The position numbers and the translations under genes were made by a program. Source: Alistipes sp. (GTDB taxonomy: Bacteria; Bacteroidota; Bacteroidia; Bacteroidales; Rikenellaceae). From it: DNA of 64,000 nucleotides. Position 1 is the stretch's first letter. Each line of letters opens with the position of its first letter. Shown here one piece after another: positions 16,436 through 24,953 of this stretch. The stretch covers positions 1 to 64,000 of the forward strand of contig JAFLRR010000013.1 in NCBI GenBank assembly GCA_022511345.1. Direction: 5' to 3'. The notes below the pieces were generated by a model. It was not told the origin of the DNA. It did no database searches and was given only the letters and a program-made list of their open reading frames with translations.

Positions 16436-16531
16436 CGTTGGCGCCGGATTCGTTGCAGGGCGGGGTGCCGTGCCAGGAACGCTGCCACAGAGGTGCGCCG
16501 AGCGGGCGATAGAGCCAGCCCGGCCCGCGGC

Positions 16532-18742
16532 CTACAACACCTCGAACTCGACCGGCTCGCCCGAGGCGCTGTCGCCGGCAACCCACAGACGGAATGCGCC
16601 CGGCTCGACCCTGTACTGCATATCCATGCCCCAGAATGCGAGTTCCGAGACCGGCAGCTCGAAGCGCAGGTGCCGGCTCTGTCCGGCATCGAGGCTCACG
16701 CGCTCGAAGCGCTTCAGCTCCTTGACGGGGCGGACGGTCGAGCCCACCATATCGCGGATGTAGAGCTGCGCAACCTCGGTGCCGCTGCGATGGCCGGTGT
16801 TCTGAAGGTCGTACTCGACAACGATGGTCTCGTCGGTGCCGTAGCGCTGCTTCGAGAGGCGTATGTTGCTGTATACGAAGGTGGTGTAGGAGAGTCCGTA
16901 GCCGAACGGGAAGAGGGGCCCGTAGCCGCTGTCGAGGTAGAATCCCGTGTTGCCGAGCGACGTCTGGCCCGCCTTGAGCGGGATGTCGGCCAGCAGGGTT
17001 TCGTTGCCTTTGCAGGGGCGGCCCGAGTTGTTGTGGTTGTAGTAGTAGGGCACCTGTCCGGCCTCGCGCAGGAAGGTCATGGGCGTCTTGCCCGAGGGCG
17101 CGATGCAGCCCGTGAGAAGGTCGGCTACGGCCTCGCCGCCCATGGTGCCGGGGTGGAACATGTAGAGCATGGCGTCGCAGTTGGCCAGGTCGCGCTCGAT
17201 GGTCAGCGGACGGCCCGCCATGACCACCACGACTACGGGCTTGCCGCTGCGCCGCACCTCGGCGATGAGCTGGCTCTGGCTGCCCTGCAGGTCGAGACTG
17301 GAGAGCGAGTGCGCCTCGCCCGAGAGGATGGACTCCTCGCCGACGAAGACCACGGCGGCATCGCATCCGGCAGCTGCGGCACGGGCCTCGGCGAGGTGCG
17401 CGGTGCTGTTGTCGCGGCTGTAGGCGAGGGCCGGGACGTAGACCACCTCGAAACGCTTGCGCAGCGCCGCGAGGGGAGTTACGGTGTGCTCCTCCTCACC
17501 GTCGAAAATCCATGTGCCGAGCTGCTCGTAGGGGGCGTCGGCCATGGGGCCTGTGACCAGTATGCGGCGGGCGTTCTCGAGCGGCAGCACCTCGCCGTGG
17601 TTCTGCAGCAGTATGGCCGACTCGGCGGCCGCAAGTTTTGCGGCCTGCAGATGTTCGGGGGTGTAGCATGCCTGGGCGGCTGCCGAGGCGTCGACATAGG
17701 GGTTGTCGAAGAGCCCGAGGCGGAACTTGAGCCGCAGGATGTTGCCGACGGCTTTGTCGATGCTCTTGACGGAAATCTTGCCCTCGCGGACGAGCTCCTC
17801 GATGTAGGCGCTGAAGCCGTGGGACATCATGTCCATGTCAACGCCGGCGTTGACCGATATGCGCGTGGCATCCTTAAGGTCGGCGGCGAAGCCGTGGGCG
17901 ACCATCTCGCCCGAGGAGTTCCAGTCGGTGACCACCATGCCGTCGAATCCCCACTCGTCGCGCAGAATGTCGCGCAGCAGAAAGCTGTTGCCGGTCGATG
18001 GTATGCCGTCGATTTCGTTGAACGAGGTCATGAGCGTGGCCGCGCCGGCGTCGATGGCCGCCTTGAAGGGCGGCAGGTAGGTGTTGCGCAGCGAACGCTC
18101 GGATATCATGGTCGAGTTGTAGTCGCGGCCTCCCTCGGCAGCTCCGTAGCCGGCGAAGTGCTTGACGCAGGCGGCCATGGCGTCGGGCGAGGAGAGGTCG
18201 CCGCCCTGATATCCGCGGACCATGGCCGCGCCCATCTGCGCATCGAGGTAGGGGTCCTCGCCCGAACCCTCGGCAACACGGCCCCAGCGAGGGTCGCGGG
18301 CTATGTCGAGCATGGGCGAGAATGTCCAGCGAATGCCCGAGGCCGTAGCCTCGACGGCTGCTATGCGCGCGCCCTGCTCGACCAGTGCGGGGTCGAACGT
18401 GGCGGCCAGGCCGAGCGGTATGGGAAAGATGGTCCGGAAGCCGTGTATGACGTCACGTCCGAAGAGTATGGGTATGCCCAGGCGGGTCTGCTCGACGGCT
18501 ATGCGCTGCAGTTCGTTGATTTCGGCGGGGTCGACGCAGTTGAGGATTGAGCCCACGGTGCCGCCGGCCACAGCCTCGCGCATGTCGGTGCGTCCCGAGA
18601 GCTGGTTCATCTGGGCGATTTTCTCGCTCAGGGTCATCCGTGACAGCAGCTCGTCGACGCGAGCCTCGACGGGGTCCTTGGGCGTGCAGCCCGGCAGCAG
18701 CAGAGTGGCTGCGGCGCAGATGGCGGAGAGAAGATTTTTCAT
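16532..18742 (-). CDS. bglX: Glycoside hydrolase family 3 beta-glucosidase (BglX-like), lipoprotein
   Basis: A 736-residue protein, the usual length for BglX-type GH3 enzymes, with a lipobox (LLPGC) that suggests a periplasmic or surface-anchored form. The N-terminal barrel has LGIPILFGRDVIHGFRT, SPMLDIARDPRWGR, CVKHFAGYGAAEGGRDYN and the nucleophile region GFDGMVVTDWNSSGE, where the Asp of VTDW is the expected catalytic residue. The second domain holds AILLQNHGEVLPL, and the C-terminus has the fibronectin-like part (PLFPFGYGLSYTTFVYS, QLYIRDMVGSTVRPVKELK). In this family the reaction is release of glucose (or related sugars) from the non-reducing end of beta-linked oligosaccharides; exact specificity is unknown. 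It stands alone with its own promoter. Confidence 0.92.
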   Translation of the reverse strand: MKNLLSAICAAATLLLPGCTPKDPVEARVDELLSRMTLSEKIAQMNQLSGRTDMREAVAGGTVGSILNCVDPAEINELQRIAVEQTRLGIPILFGRDVIHGFRTIFPIPLGLAATFDPALVEQGARIAAVEATASGIRWTFSPMLDIARDPRWGRVAEGSGEDPYLDAQMGAAMVRGYQGGDLSSPDAMAACVKHFAGYGAAEGGRDYNSTMISERSLRNTYLPPFKAAIDAGAATLMTSFNEIDGIPSTGNSFLLRDILRDEWGFDGMVVTDWNSSGEMVAHGFAADLKDATRISVNAGVDMDMMSHGFSAYIEELVREGKISVKSIDKAVGNILRLKFRLGLFDNPYVDASAAAQACYTPEHLQAAKLAAAESAILLQNHGEVLPLENARRILVTGPMADAPYEQLGTWIFDGEEEHTVTPLAALRKRFEVVYVPALAYSRDNSTAHLAEARAAAAGCDAAVVFVGEESILSGEAHSLSSLDLQGSQSQLIAEVRRSGKPVVVVVMAGRPLTIERDLANCDAMLYMFHPGTMGGEAVADLLTGCIAPSGKTPMTFLREAGQVPYYYNHNNSGRPCKGNETLLADIPLKAGQTSLGNTGFYLDSGYGPLFPFGYGLSYTTFVYSNIRLSKQRYGTDETIVVEYDLQNTGHRSGTEVAQLYIRDMVGSTVRPVKELKRFERVSLDAGQSRHLRFELPVSELAFWGMDMQYRVEPGAFRLWVAGDSASGEPVEFEVL

Positions 18743-18794
18743 ATGGGGTGAATAGTTTTTAGATTGTCAATGTGCTGCAAAACAAGAGTTTTTG

Positions 18795-18825
18795 CAAATA
18801 TATGACTTTTCGGCCAATATGCAAT
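18795..18825 (-). promoter_or_regulatory. Promoter of the GH3 gene
   Basis: On the minus strand, ATTG (18825-18822), 19 bases, then TATATTTG (18802-18795). This is one mismatch from the -33 consensus and perfect at -7. The gene begins about 50 bp downstream. Confidence 0.6.
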
Positions 18826-18842
18826 GCCGCATCCGGCGCGAT

Positions 18843-18874
18843 TTTGCCCGGAAGCGAAAATTTGACTATATTTG
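18843..18874 (+). promoter_or_regulatory. Promoter of ispF
   Basis: TTTG (18843-18846), 20 bases, TATATTTG (18867-18874): full consensus. The transcript would start near 18881, so the open frame reaching back to 18872 cannot be translated as a whole. Confidence 0.75.
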
Positions 18875-18949
18875 CATCACAGGCGCACTCTGCGGCCTGC
18901 CGACGGGGCCGGCGCAGATGGCACGCGAGCGATGAAAAACGGTGTTACG

Positions 18950-19438
18950 ATGATACCTTTCAGAATAGGATACGGATACGACGTGCACGCTTTGGCCGAG
19001 GGTCTGACGCTGACACTCGGCGGCGTGAAAATACCCCACGACAAGGGCTGCGTGGCCCACTCCGACGGCGATGTGCTGATACATGCGTTGTGCGACGCGC
19101 TGCTGGGCGCGGCGGCCCTCGGCGACATAGGGATGCACTTCCCGGACACCTCGCAGGAGTTCGCCGGAATCGATTCGCGCATACTGCTGCGGCGCACCGT
19201 GGCGCTGCTCGGTGAGCGGGGCTACCGCGTTGGCAACGCCGACTGCACCATATCGCTCCAGCGTCCGCGGCTGAGGCCGCACATCGACGCCATGCGCGCG
19301 CTGCTGGCCGCCGACATGGGCATAGATGTGGAGTGCGTGTCGGTCAAGGCCACGACCACCGAGCACCTCGGTTTCGAGGGGCGCGAGGAGGGCGTCTCGG
19401 CATCGGCCGCGGTGCTCATAGTGGCTGCGGAAGGGTAG
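18950..19438 (+). CDS. ispF: 2-C-methyl-D-erythritol 2,4-cyclodiphosphate synthase
   Basis: IspF turns 4-diphosphocytidyl-methylerythritol 2-phosphate into the cyclic diphosphate in the MEP route to isoprenoids, in the cytoplasm. The ATG at 18950 gives 162 residues, the normal length; an ATG at 18932 would add six. Motifs are complete: GYGYDVHAL (zinc-binding Asp and His), HSDGDVLIHALCDALLGA, LGDIGMHFPDTS, and ATTTEHLGFEGREEGVSASA at the C-terminus. The consensus promoter 80 bp upstream places the transcript start after the longest possible frame start, which supports a start at 18932 or 18950. It is monocistronic here, divergent from the GH3 gene. Confidence 0.93.
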   Translation: MIPFRIGYGYDVHALAEGLTLTLGGVKIPHDKGCVAHSDGDVLIHALCDALLGAAALGDIGMHFPDTSQEFAGIDSRILLRRTVALLGERGYRVGNADCTISLQRPRLRPHIDAMRALLAADMGIDVECVSVKATTTEHLGFEGREEGVSASAAVLIVAAEG

Positions 19439-19583
19439 GGCGGCCGAAATTTCACAAAAAGGCAACAAAAAAACAAACAATCGGTCAATACGATTTGCTG
19501 ACTTTTGCCGGCAGTAGAACTGACCGGACGGAATGTGTCGGTAAACTGTTGATAAAAGCCTCAATAACTTTTCGCGGGAAATA

Positions 19584-19614
19584 TTTGCCGGATTGCCATG
19601 TTTTTCTAAATTTG
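19584..19614 (+). promoter_or_regulatory. Promoter of the surface nuclease locus
   Basis: TTTG (19584-19587), 19 bases, TAAATTTG (19607-19614): full Bacteroidota consensus. The transcript would start near 19621, about 155 bp before the first gene. Confidence 0.75.
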
Positions 19615-19632
19615 TACCGCTTAGATGCGCAC

Positions 19633-19721
19633 GTTATTAAAAAAAACTCGTGTTTTAATGACTCCAGCCCGCAACACCTCGCTGTGTCTGCTGCCTGCAA
19701 CATGCCGGCAGGGCTTTTTTG
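19633..19721 (+). promoter_or_regulatory. Structured leader with terminator-like hairpin, or a short RNA
   Basis: Right after the promoter, a 10-bp AT-rich stem can form (19633-19642 with 19653-19662, one G-U pair). It is followed by a GC-rich hairpin with CTGCC/GGCAG inside AGCCC/GGGCT (19666-19670 with 19712-19716) and a run of six T. That is a normal intrinsic terminator, yet it lies 54 bases before the start codon. It may be a conditional attenuator or the end of a roughly 100-nt small RNA. Confidence 0.55.
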
Positions 19722-19774
19722 CGCATGTTTTGACTGAAAGACAAATTCATTTTAACCTTAATTATTAAATTTTT

Positions 19775-22700
19775 ATGAAAACACTCAATCTTTGGAAAAC
19801 ATCGCTTCTGGGCGTGCTGTTCCTGGCTTTGGGGGGGGGATTTACATCCTGCAAGGAGAGTGAAACCGACTCGCTGGACATTCCGTCCTGGGAGATAACC
19901 CTGCCCGAAGACGTGACCTCGTCCGGAGCTCTGCTCTTCGACGCCGAGGCGCCTGTTGAGAAGACCGTGACCCTGACCGTCAAGGGTACGGGTCGCTGGA
20001 CCATTACCGGCGACACCGAGTTCTGCGGCGTCAACCCGACCAGCGGCAACGGTTCGGCAACGGTTCGCATACAGCCGCAGCAGTCGAACTCGGCAGTGCC
20101 CGACAAGCGCCTGCGCGTGACTCTCTACGGCTACATGTTCGGCACCGAGTTCGAGGTGGAGCATACCGACATAACGGTCAAGTTCTCGTTCGGCGGCGAC
20201 GTCTACGAGGAGCCCGAACCGCTCTATTTCGATGACTTCAACGGCGAATCCATCTCGGGCAACACCAACCCGGCCGACTTCAACGGCTGGAGACCTTCGG
20301 GTACGGCTGCCGGTGAGGTGACCTACTCTGGTACCAACGTAACCATCCGCACGAGCGGTCATTCAGCCGAGAACAGCAACATCGCCGGCGAGGTTAACAA
20401 AGACCAGAAAAACAACGTATTCTTCAGCAACAACGCCACCTTCATCATCGGCAACCTGAAGCCCGTTGAGCAGAATCTGCACCTGCGTTTCGCTGCGACC
20501 TATGCTTACTACGGCAACAACGGCATCGACAGGACCGTCCTCTTCGACAAGGAGCGCTTCCACCTGTCGCTGTCGGCCGACGGCGCAACGTGGTCGGAGA
20601 TAGACTACGACCATGCCGAGAAGACGACCGGTGCCCAGTGGGATTGGGTTGATACCGAGATCGTTCTGAGCGAGGTTCCCGCAGCTCTCTACATCAAGTT
20701 CGCTTCGGATGTCAACAACTACCGCATCGACGACGTGCTGCTCACCGTGGGCGACGGCACCGGTCAGCAGGTAGACCTGGCCAACGGCGGCAACGGCGGC
20801 GGCGACGACGAGGTTCTCTCGGGATTCGAGTCGCAGTCGATTTTCGTGGTTACCGACGCCAAGGCAGACAACAAGACCGACTACAGCTACGTGCTCTCGG
20901 GCTACCAGTTCAACAAGCAGAAAGCTACTGGTATCAAGCTCGGCAAGAGCGGACAGCAGGGCCGCTACACCTCCGACCCCGTGGGCGTCGAGGGTGACAA
21001 GGTTCTGTCGCTCTACGGTATCGCATGGAACGCAAGCAAGAATGTCAAGCTCTATATCCGCGTGAACAACGGCGGTTCGGTCGAGGGCGATGCAAGCCAC
21101 GATCTTATAGCCAACTCCACCACCTATAACAACAATACCGATGTCACGGTTTCGGATTCGGACTATATGACCTTCCAGCTCAAGGGCCTGACTCCCGAGT
21201 CGACCATCACCTTCTCGACCTCGGAGACGTTCGAGCCCGCAGCCGTCGAGGGACGTGCAATTCTGGCGCGCATCCGTCTGACCGACACCGACGAAGGCGG
21301 CGAGGGTGAAGGCGGCAGCGGCGGTGGCGAAACCGAGACTCCCGTAGAGGCTACCATCGGCGAGATTACCGCAGCAGGCAACTACTCCGTGGCCGAGGCT
21401 ACGGTCGTGGCTGCAGGCACGCAGGCCTACGTCATCGCAGACAACACCGGCGCAATGCTGGTCTACCACAACGGCCACGAGCGCAAGGTCGGCGACAAGA
21501 TTTCGATTAGCGGCGATGTGACCATCTACAGCTCGCTTACGCAGTTCACCGATAGCGCCGAGGTGACCGTCATCTCGACCGGCAACGAGTGGACCTACAA
21601 TCCCGAGGAGGTCAAGGGCGCCACTTTCGACGCTCTGACGCAGAGCACTGCCTGCCAGGAGGTTCAGTTCTCGGGCAATTTGGCTGTCAGCGGCAACTAC
21701 CTTAACATAACCTTGGCCGATGCAACCAACAAGGGTTCGCTCCGATATGTTTCGGCAAGCGACTACTCCTCGTTCGACGGCAAGGATATAGTTGTCAAGG
21801 GCTACTTCGTAGGCACCTCGACTTCGGCCGGCACCGTATATATCAACGTGCTGCCCTACAGCGTGACCGAGGTGGGTGCAGAGGTTCCCGGCCCCGGCCC
21901 CGACCCTGAAGAGCCAGAGGTTAAGACAATCACCATTCCCGAGCTGAACGCCAAGGCGGCAACCAACGGTTCGACCAAGGGTGCTGTCGATAAGGATACC
22001 ACCTATGAGTTCACCGGCGTGGTTTGCGGCTATGGCGAGGAGGACGGCCTGAACTACTCGTTCGGTACGGTATACGTGATGGCCAAGGACGCTACCACGG
22101 CTGACAAGAACAGCGGTATCGTGCTCTACAACACCAGCTACCAGGAGGGCGCATACAAGTTCGGCGACGAAATCAAGGTTACGCTCGAGGCCGACGTGGC
22201 GCAGGTATACGAGTACAACGGCTTGGCTCAGATTACCGACGTTGCTGCGGACAAGATCGAGGTTACCGGCAACACGACCGTAGAGCCCGTGGTTCTGACC
22301 AGCGTAAGCCAGCTGGCAGACTACTATTCGATGCTCGTCAAGTTCGAGAATGTCACCAGCTCGGCTTCGGACACGTGGGCAAATGCTGCCGGCAAGTTCA
22401 CCGTGGGCGGCGATGCTCTGACGCTCTACTTCAACAACCGCTGCACCTTCCGCAGCGAGAAGTTCTCCGCAACGACCGGTTCGATTACCGGTATCTCAGC
22501 CAACTACAAGGGCGCGCTGCAGCTGCTGCCCCGTTGCACTGCCGATGTCGAGGACTTCAAGTACGTCGAGTCGGAGCAGCCGGGTCCCGAGACTCCGTCC
22601 GATTCGAAAGTAACCGTGGTATTCGGCACCTATGGCTGGGCGAATGCGGCTAAAGTGACGACCGTCGAATTCAACGGCGGTACGATTACCTTCGCAAAGG

Positions 22701-23506
22701 ATTCGGGTTCCAGCGATCCTGCATATTACTCTGCCGATTCGGATGTTCGTCTGTATGCTAAAAATACTTTCACCATAGAAACCGAGAAGACCATGGTGGG
22801 TATCAAACTTACGAACACTGCCGGCAATGGCTCTAAGGAACTGGCTTCTGTTACGGCTACTCCCGGCACGTATACCGCAGATACCGATTCGTGGGCCGGT
22901 GAGGCTACGTCGGTGACTTTCACCCTCGGTGCTTCGGGTCAGCGTCGTATTCAGACCATCGAGATTACCTTCGAGGGCGGCGAGGAGGAAGATCCCGGCG
23001 TTACGCCCGGCGGAACGACCTACACGCTTATCGACAAGGTCGAGGACCTGGCGGCAGGAACCTACTATCTGGCAGGTTATCTTACGAACTCTACCGGCTC
23101 CGGCGCAACCGACTTCTCGGCAAATCCGTATCATCTGTGGCAGGGTACTGTTAACAGCGGCGACGCTGTAACGTCGACATATTCGTACGACGCTTCGTCG
23201 CAGACTCTGACGCTGGCAGATACGACCGAGGCTGTGGAAATCGAACTGGTCGATGCAGGCAGCGACAATACCTATTACATAGTCTACAACGGACAGTATC
23301 TGACCTCCACCAGCAATGCGAACCGCAAGCTCGCTATGGGCAATACGCAGACCGGATGGACCGCTACGAACAACACCAAGGGCGGTATATCGCTGTCCGA
23401 GGGCAATGTATACCTGGGTACTGCAAACGCAGCGTCGAAGATACTTCGTACCTATACTAACGAGGGCACTCTGTCGTATGGCGCGGTTTTCTTCAAGAAG
23501 AACTAA
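19775..23506 (+). CDS. Giant multidomain surface lipoprotein with BACON-like and OB-fold-like domains
   Basis: A 1243-residue lipoprotein; the signal peptide ends GGGFTSC, so Cys26 would be lipidated. Domains judged by eye: a BACON/Ig-like strand domain (about 35-150), a jelly-roll-like unit starting LYFDDFNGESISG (about 155-345), a second beta unit (about 350-505), then several OB-fold-like segments (about 520-945; for example YVIADNTGAMLVYHNGHERK, QFSGNLAVSGNYLNITLAD, TYEFTGVVCGYGEEDG, SMLVKFENVTSS), as in DUF5689-type proteins. Two beta domains finish the chain (about 960-1080 and 1090-1243). Gly linkers separate them. OB folds often bind nucleic acid or sugars. With two nucleases and a TonB receptor next door, a surface nucleic-acid binder is a fair guess. 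A G9 tract lies in its signal peptide. Confidence 0.65.
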   Translation: MKTLNLWKTSLLGVLFLALGGGFTSCKESETDSLDIPSWEITLPEDVTSSGALLFDAEAPVEKTVTLTVKGTGRWTITGDTEFCGVNPTSGNGSATVRIQPQQSNSAVPDKRLRVTLYGYMFGTEFEVEHTDITVKFSFGGDVYEEPEPLYFDDFNGESISGNTNPADFNGWRPSGTAAGEVTYSGTNVTIRTSGHSAENSNIAGEVNKDQKNNVFFSNNATFIIGNLKPVEQNLHLRFAATYAYYGNNGIDRTVLFDKERFHLSLSADGATWSEIDYDHAEKTTGAQWDWVDTEIVLSEVPAALYIKFASDVNNYRIDDVLLTVGDGTGQQVDLANGGNGGGDDEVLSGFESQSIFVVTDAKADNKTDYSYVLSGYQFNKQKATGIKLGKSGQQGRYTSDPVGVEGDKVLSLYGIAWNASKNVKLYIRVNNGGSVEGDASHDLIANSTTYNNNTDVTVSDSDYMTFQLKGLTPESTITFSTSETFEPAAVEGRAILARIRLTDTDEGGEGEGGSGGGETETPVEATIGEITAAGNYSVAEATVVAAGTQAYVIADNTGAMLVYHNGHERKVGDKISISGDVTIYSSLTQFTDSAEVTVISTGNEWTYNPEEVKGATFDALTQSTACQEVQFSGNLAVSGNYLNITLADATNKGSLRYVSASDYSSFDGKDIVVKGYFVGTSTSAGTVYINVLPYSVTEVGAEVPGPGPDPEEPEVKTITIPELNAKAATNGSTKGAVDKDTTYEFTGVVCGYGEEDGLNYSFGTVYVMAKDATTADKNSGIVLYNTSYQEGAYKFGDEIKVTLEADVAQVYEYNGLAQITDVAADKIEVTGNTTVEPVVLTSVSQLADYYSMLVKFENVTSSASDTWANAAGKFTVGGDALTLYFNNRCTFRSEKFSATTGSITGISANYKGALQLLPRCTADVEDFKYVESEQPGPETPSDSKVTVVFGTYGWANAAKVTTVEFNGGTITFAKDSGSSDPAYYSADSDVRLYAKNTFTIETEKTMVGIKLTNTAGNGSKELASVTATPGTYTADTDSWAGEATSVTFTLGASGQRRIQTIEITFEGGEEEDPGVTPGGTTYTLIDKVEDLAAGTYYLAGYLTNSTGSGATDFSANPYHLWQGTVNSGDAVTSTYSYDASSQTLTLADTTEAVEIELVDAGSDNTYYIVYNGQYLTSTSNANRKLAMGNTQTGWTATNNTKGGISLSEGNVYLGTANAASKILRTYTNEGTLSYGAVFFKKN
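19831..19839 (+). repeat. Poly-G tract (G9) inside a signal-peptide coding region
   Basis: Nine G residues encode Gly-Gly-Gly just before the lipobox of the giant lipoprotein. A one-base slip would shift the frame before the lipidated Cys and abolish the protein. Confidence 0.9.
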
Positions 23507-23549
23507 ACGTTTGACGAGTTGAAAGCAACGACCCTCTGACGAAAACCCA

Positions 23550-23588
23550 TCCCGGCGGGGCACAATCCCCGCCGGGAGCCGGGTTTTT
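23550..23588 (+). terminator. Intrinsic terminator after the giant lipoprotein gene
   Basis: An 11-bp GC stem (23550-23560 with 23567-23577) is followed, after six GC bases, by TTTTT at 23584-23588. A second small hairpin, CGCCGG/CCGGCG, lies just beyond. It may reduce rather than block transcription into the nuclease genes, which have no clear promoter of their own. Confidence 0.65.
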
Positions 23589-23642
23589 CGACTCTCTCAT
23601 GCGCCGGGCGAAACCGGCGGATATGAATCGGAAAGCAAAAAG

Positions 23643-24920
23643 ATGATTTGTTGTAGATATATTTTGAAACGCTATCTTATCGAGCGCCCGATGCTCCTGG
23701 CCGCAGCTCTGCTCGCGATAATAAACTTTGCCTGCAGCGGCAGCAACTCCGACCCGTCATACACCGTGTCGGCACGACTGAACCGCGAATCGATTCACTG
23801 GTTCGCAACGGCCGACCCCATGTACAACGAGACGGTGAGCATCATAACCGAGGGTCCCGAGACGGTCGACCTGACGGCCGTGATTTCGACCGGCAGCGAC
23901 TGGTGCTCGTTCAACCTCACTTCGCACGTCGACCGGGTAACTCGCAAGGCCGGTTCGGTGGTGCACCTCTACTGCGATGCGAACATGCAGCCGACAGAGA
24001 GAACTGCTGTGATAGACGTCGACTTCGCCGACGGAACACGATATACGCTCCGCCTCACGCAGAGCGGATACTCGGTTTCGGCATCATACGACCGCGCATG
24101 GGCCGAACTCCCTGAATATGAAGATAATTCGGACTACATATATAAAACATACTACACTACGCTCACGGGCGACACCGCACCGCGCCGCAACTACACCATA
24201 TGCTACGACTCGAAGAAGCATATCTCGCACTGGTCGGCATATCCCGTGCATGCGCGCTACATAGGCGGTTCGGGCCGTGCGGGCGAATTCTGCTTCGACC
24301 CCAACAAACAGCTGCCAATAATCCCCCAGAGCATTCAGCAGAATGTCGAGGCCGGAGGCTACAACGACGGCGCAAACCGCGGACTCGACCGCGGACACAT
24401 GATTCCGTCGGCTTCGCGCACGCACAATGTGGAGTGCAATGAGATGACATTCTACGCAACCAACATGATGCCTCAGGCTTCGCAGTTCAACCAGAACTCG
24501 TGGGCCACGCTTGAGGGCGCCGTGCGTTCGGCGGCTCTCTCGGGCAGCTATGCGGCGCTGGCCGATACGGTCTACGTGGTGACGGGAACGCACTTCGCGG
24601 CAGGCTATGAGACAATAGTCTCGCGCGGAGTGAGCATAGCCGTGCCCACGCACGCGTGGAAGGTGCTGCTGCGCGCCAAGGAGCGCAACCGCGAGGACAA
24701 CGACATAACCAAACTGTCGGCAGACCAGCTCTTATCGATAGGTTTCATCTACGAAAACTCGAACTCGAGCAGGTATACCACATTCGCACAGGCTGCATGC
24801 TCGGTGGAGGAGATAGAGCGCCTGACGGGATTCAAATTCTGGAAAATGCTGCCGGAAGAGGTGGCTGTTCAGGTCAAGAAACAGAAAAACTTAAGCGACT
24901 GGGGCAATGTCTTCAAATAG
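23643..24920 (+). CDS. Secreted DNA/RNA non-specific endonuclease (NUC1 family), lipoprotein
   Basis: A 425-residue protein. A hydrophobic N-terminus ends in INFAC (Cys31), a lipobox, so it should be exported and lipidated. Residues 35-135 form a beta domain similar to BACON (STGSDWCSFNL, FADGTRYTLRLTQSGY). The catalytic domain follows: NYTICYDSKKHISHWSAY, then the NUC1 motif LDRGHMIPSASR with the catalytic His, and FYATNMMPQASQFNQNSWAT with the metal-binding Asn. This family cuts both DNA and RNA, single or double stranded, with Mg2+. The start could also be the ATG at 23691. It precedes a second nuclease by 33 bp, which points to joint degradation of extracellular nucleic acid. Confidence 0.88.
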   Translation: MICCRYILKRYLIERPMLLAAALLAIINFACSGSNSDPSYTVSARLNRESIHWFATADPMYNETVSIITEGPETVDLTAVISTGSDWCSFNLTSHVDRVTRKAGSVVHLYCDANMQPTERTAVIDVDFADGTRYTLRLTQSGYSVSASYDRAWAELPEYEDNSDYIYKTYYTTLTGDTAPRRNYTICYDSKKHISHWSAYPVHARYIGGSGRAGEFCFDPNKQLPIIPQSIQQNVEAGGYNDGANRGLDRGHMIPSASRTHNVECNEMTFYATNMMPQASQFNQNSWATLEGAVRSAALSGSYAALADTVYVVTGTHFAAGYETIVSRGVSIAVPTHAWKVLLRAKERNREDNDITKLSADQLLSIGFIYENSNSSRYTTFAQAACSVEEIERLTGFKFWKMLPEEVAVQVKKQKNLSDWGNVFK

Positions 24921-24953
24921 GCGGCTCCGAAAAAACAATAAAAACATTCAGCT

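Larger units (their letters stand above)
19439..19774 (+). other. Intergenic region holding promoter and leader of the nuclease locus
   Basis: It contains no gene. The first 140 bases after ispF show nothing I recognise; the rest holds the promoter (19584-19614) and the structured leader described separately. The last 40 bases are AT-rich, as usual before Bacteroidota start codons. Confidence 0.6.

Noticed and set aside
16493..18550. A 685-codon plus-strand frame opposite the GH3 gene.
   Set aside because: The minus-strand frame has complete GH3 motifs, a lipobox and a promoter; the plus frame is its shadow.
18872..18949. Longer N-terminus for IspF.
   Set aside because: The consensus promoter puts the transcript start after 18872, and the extra residues do not resemble IspF.
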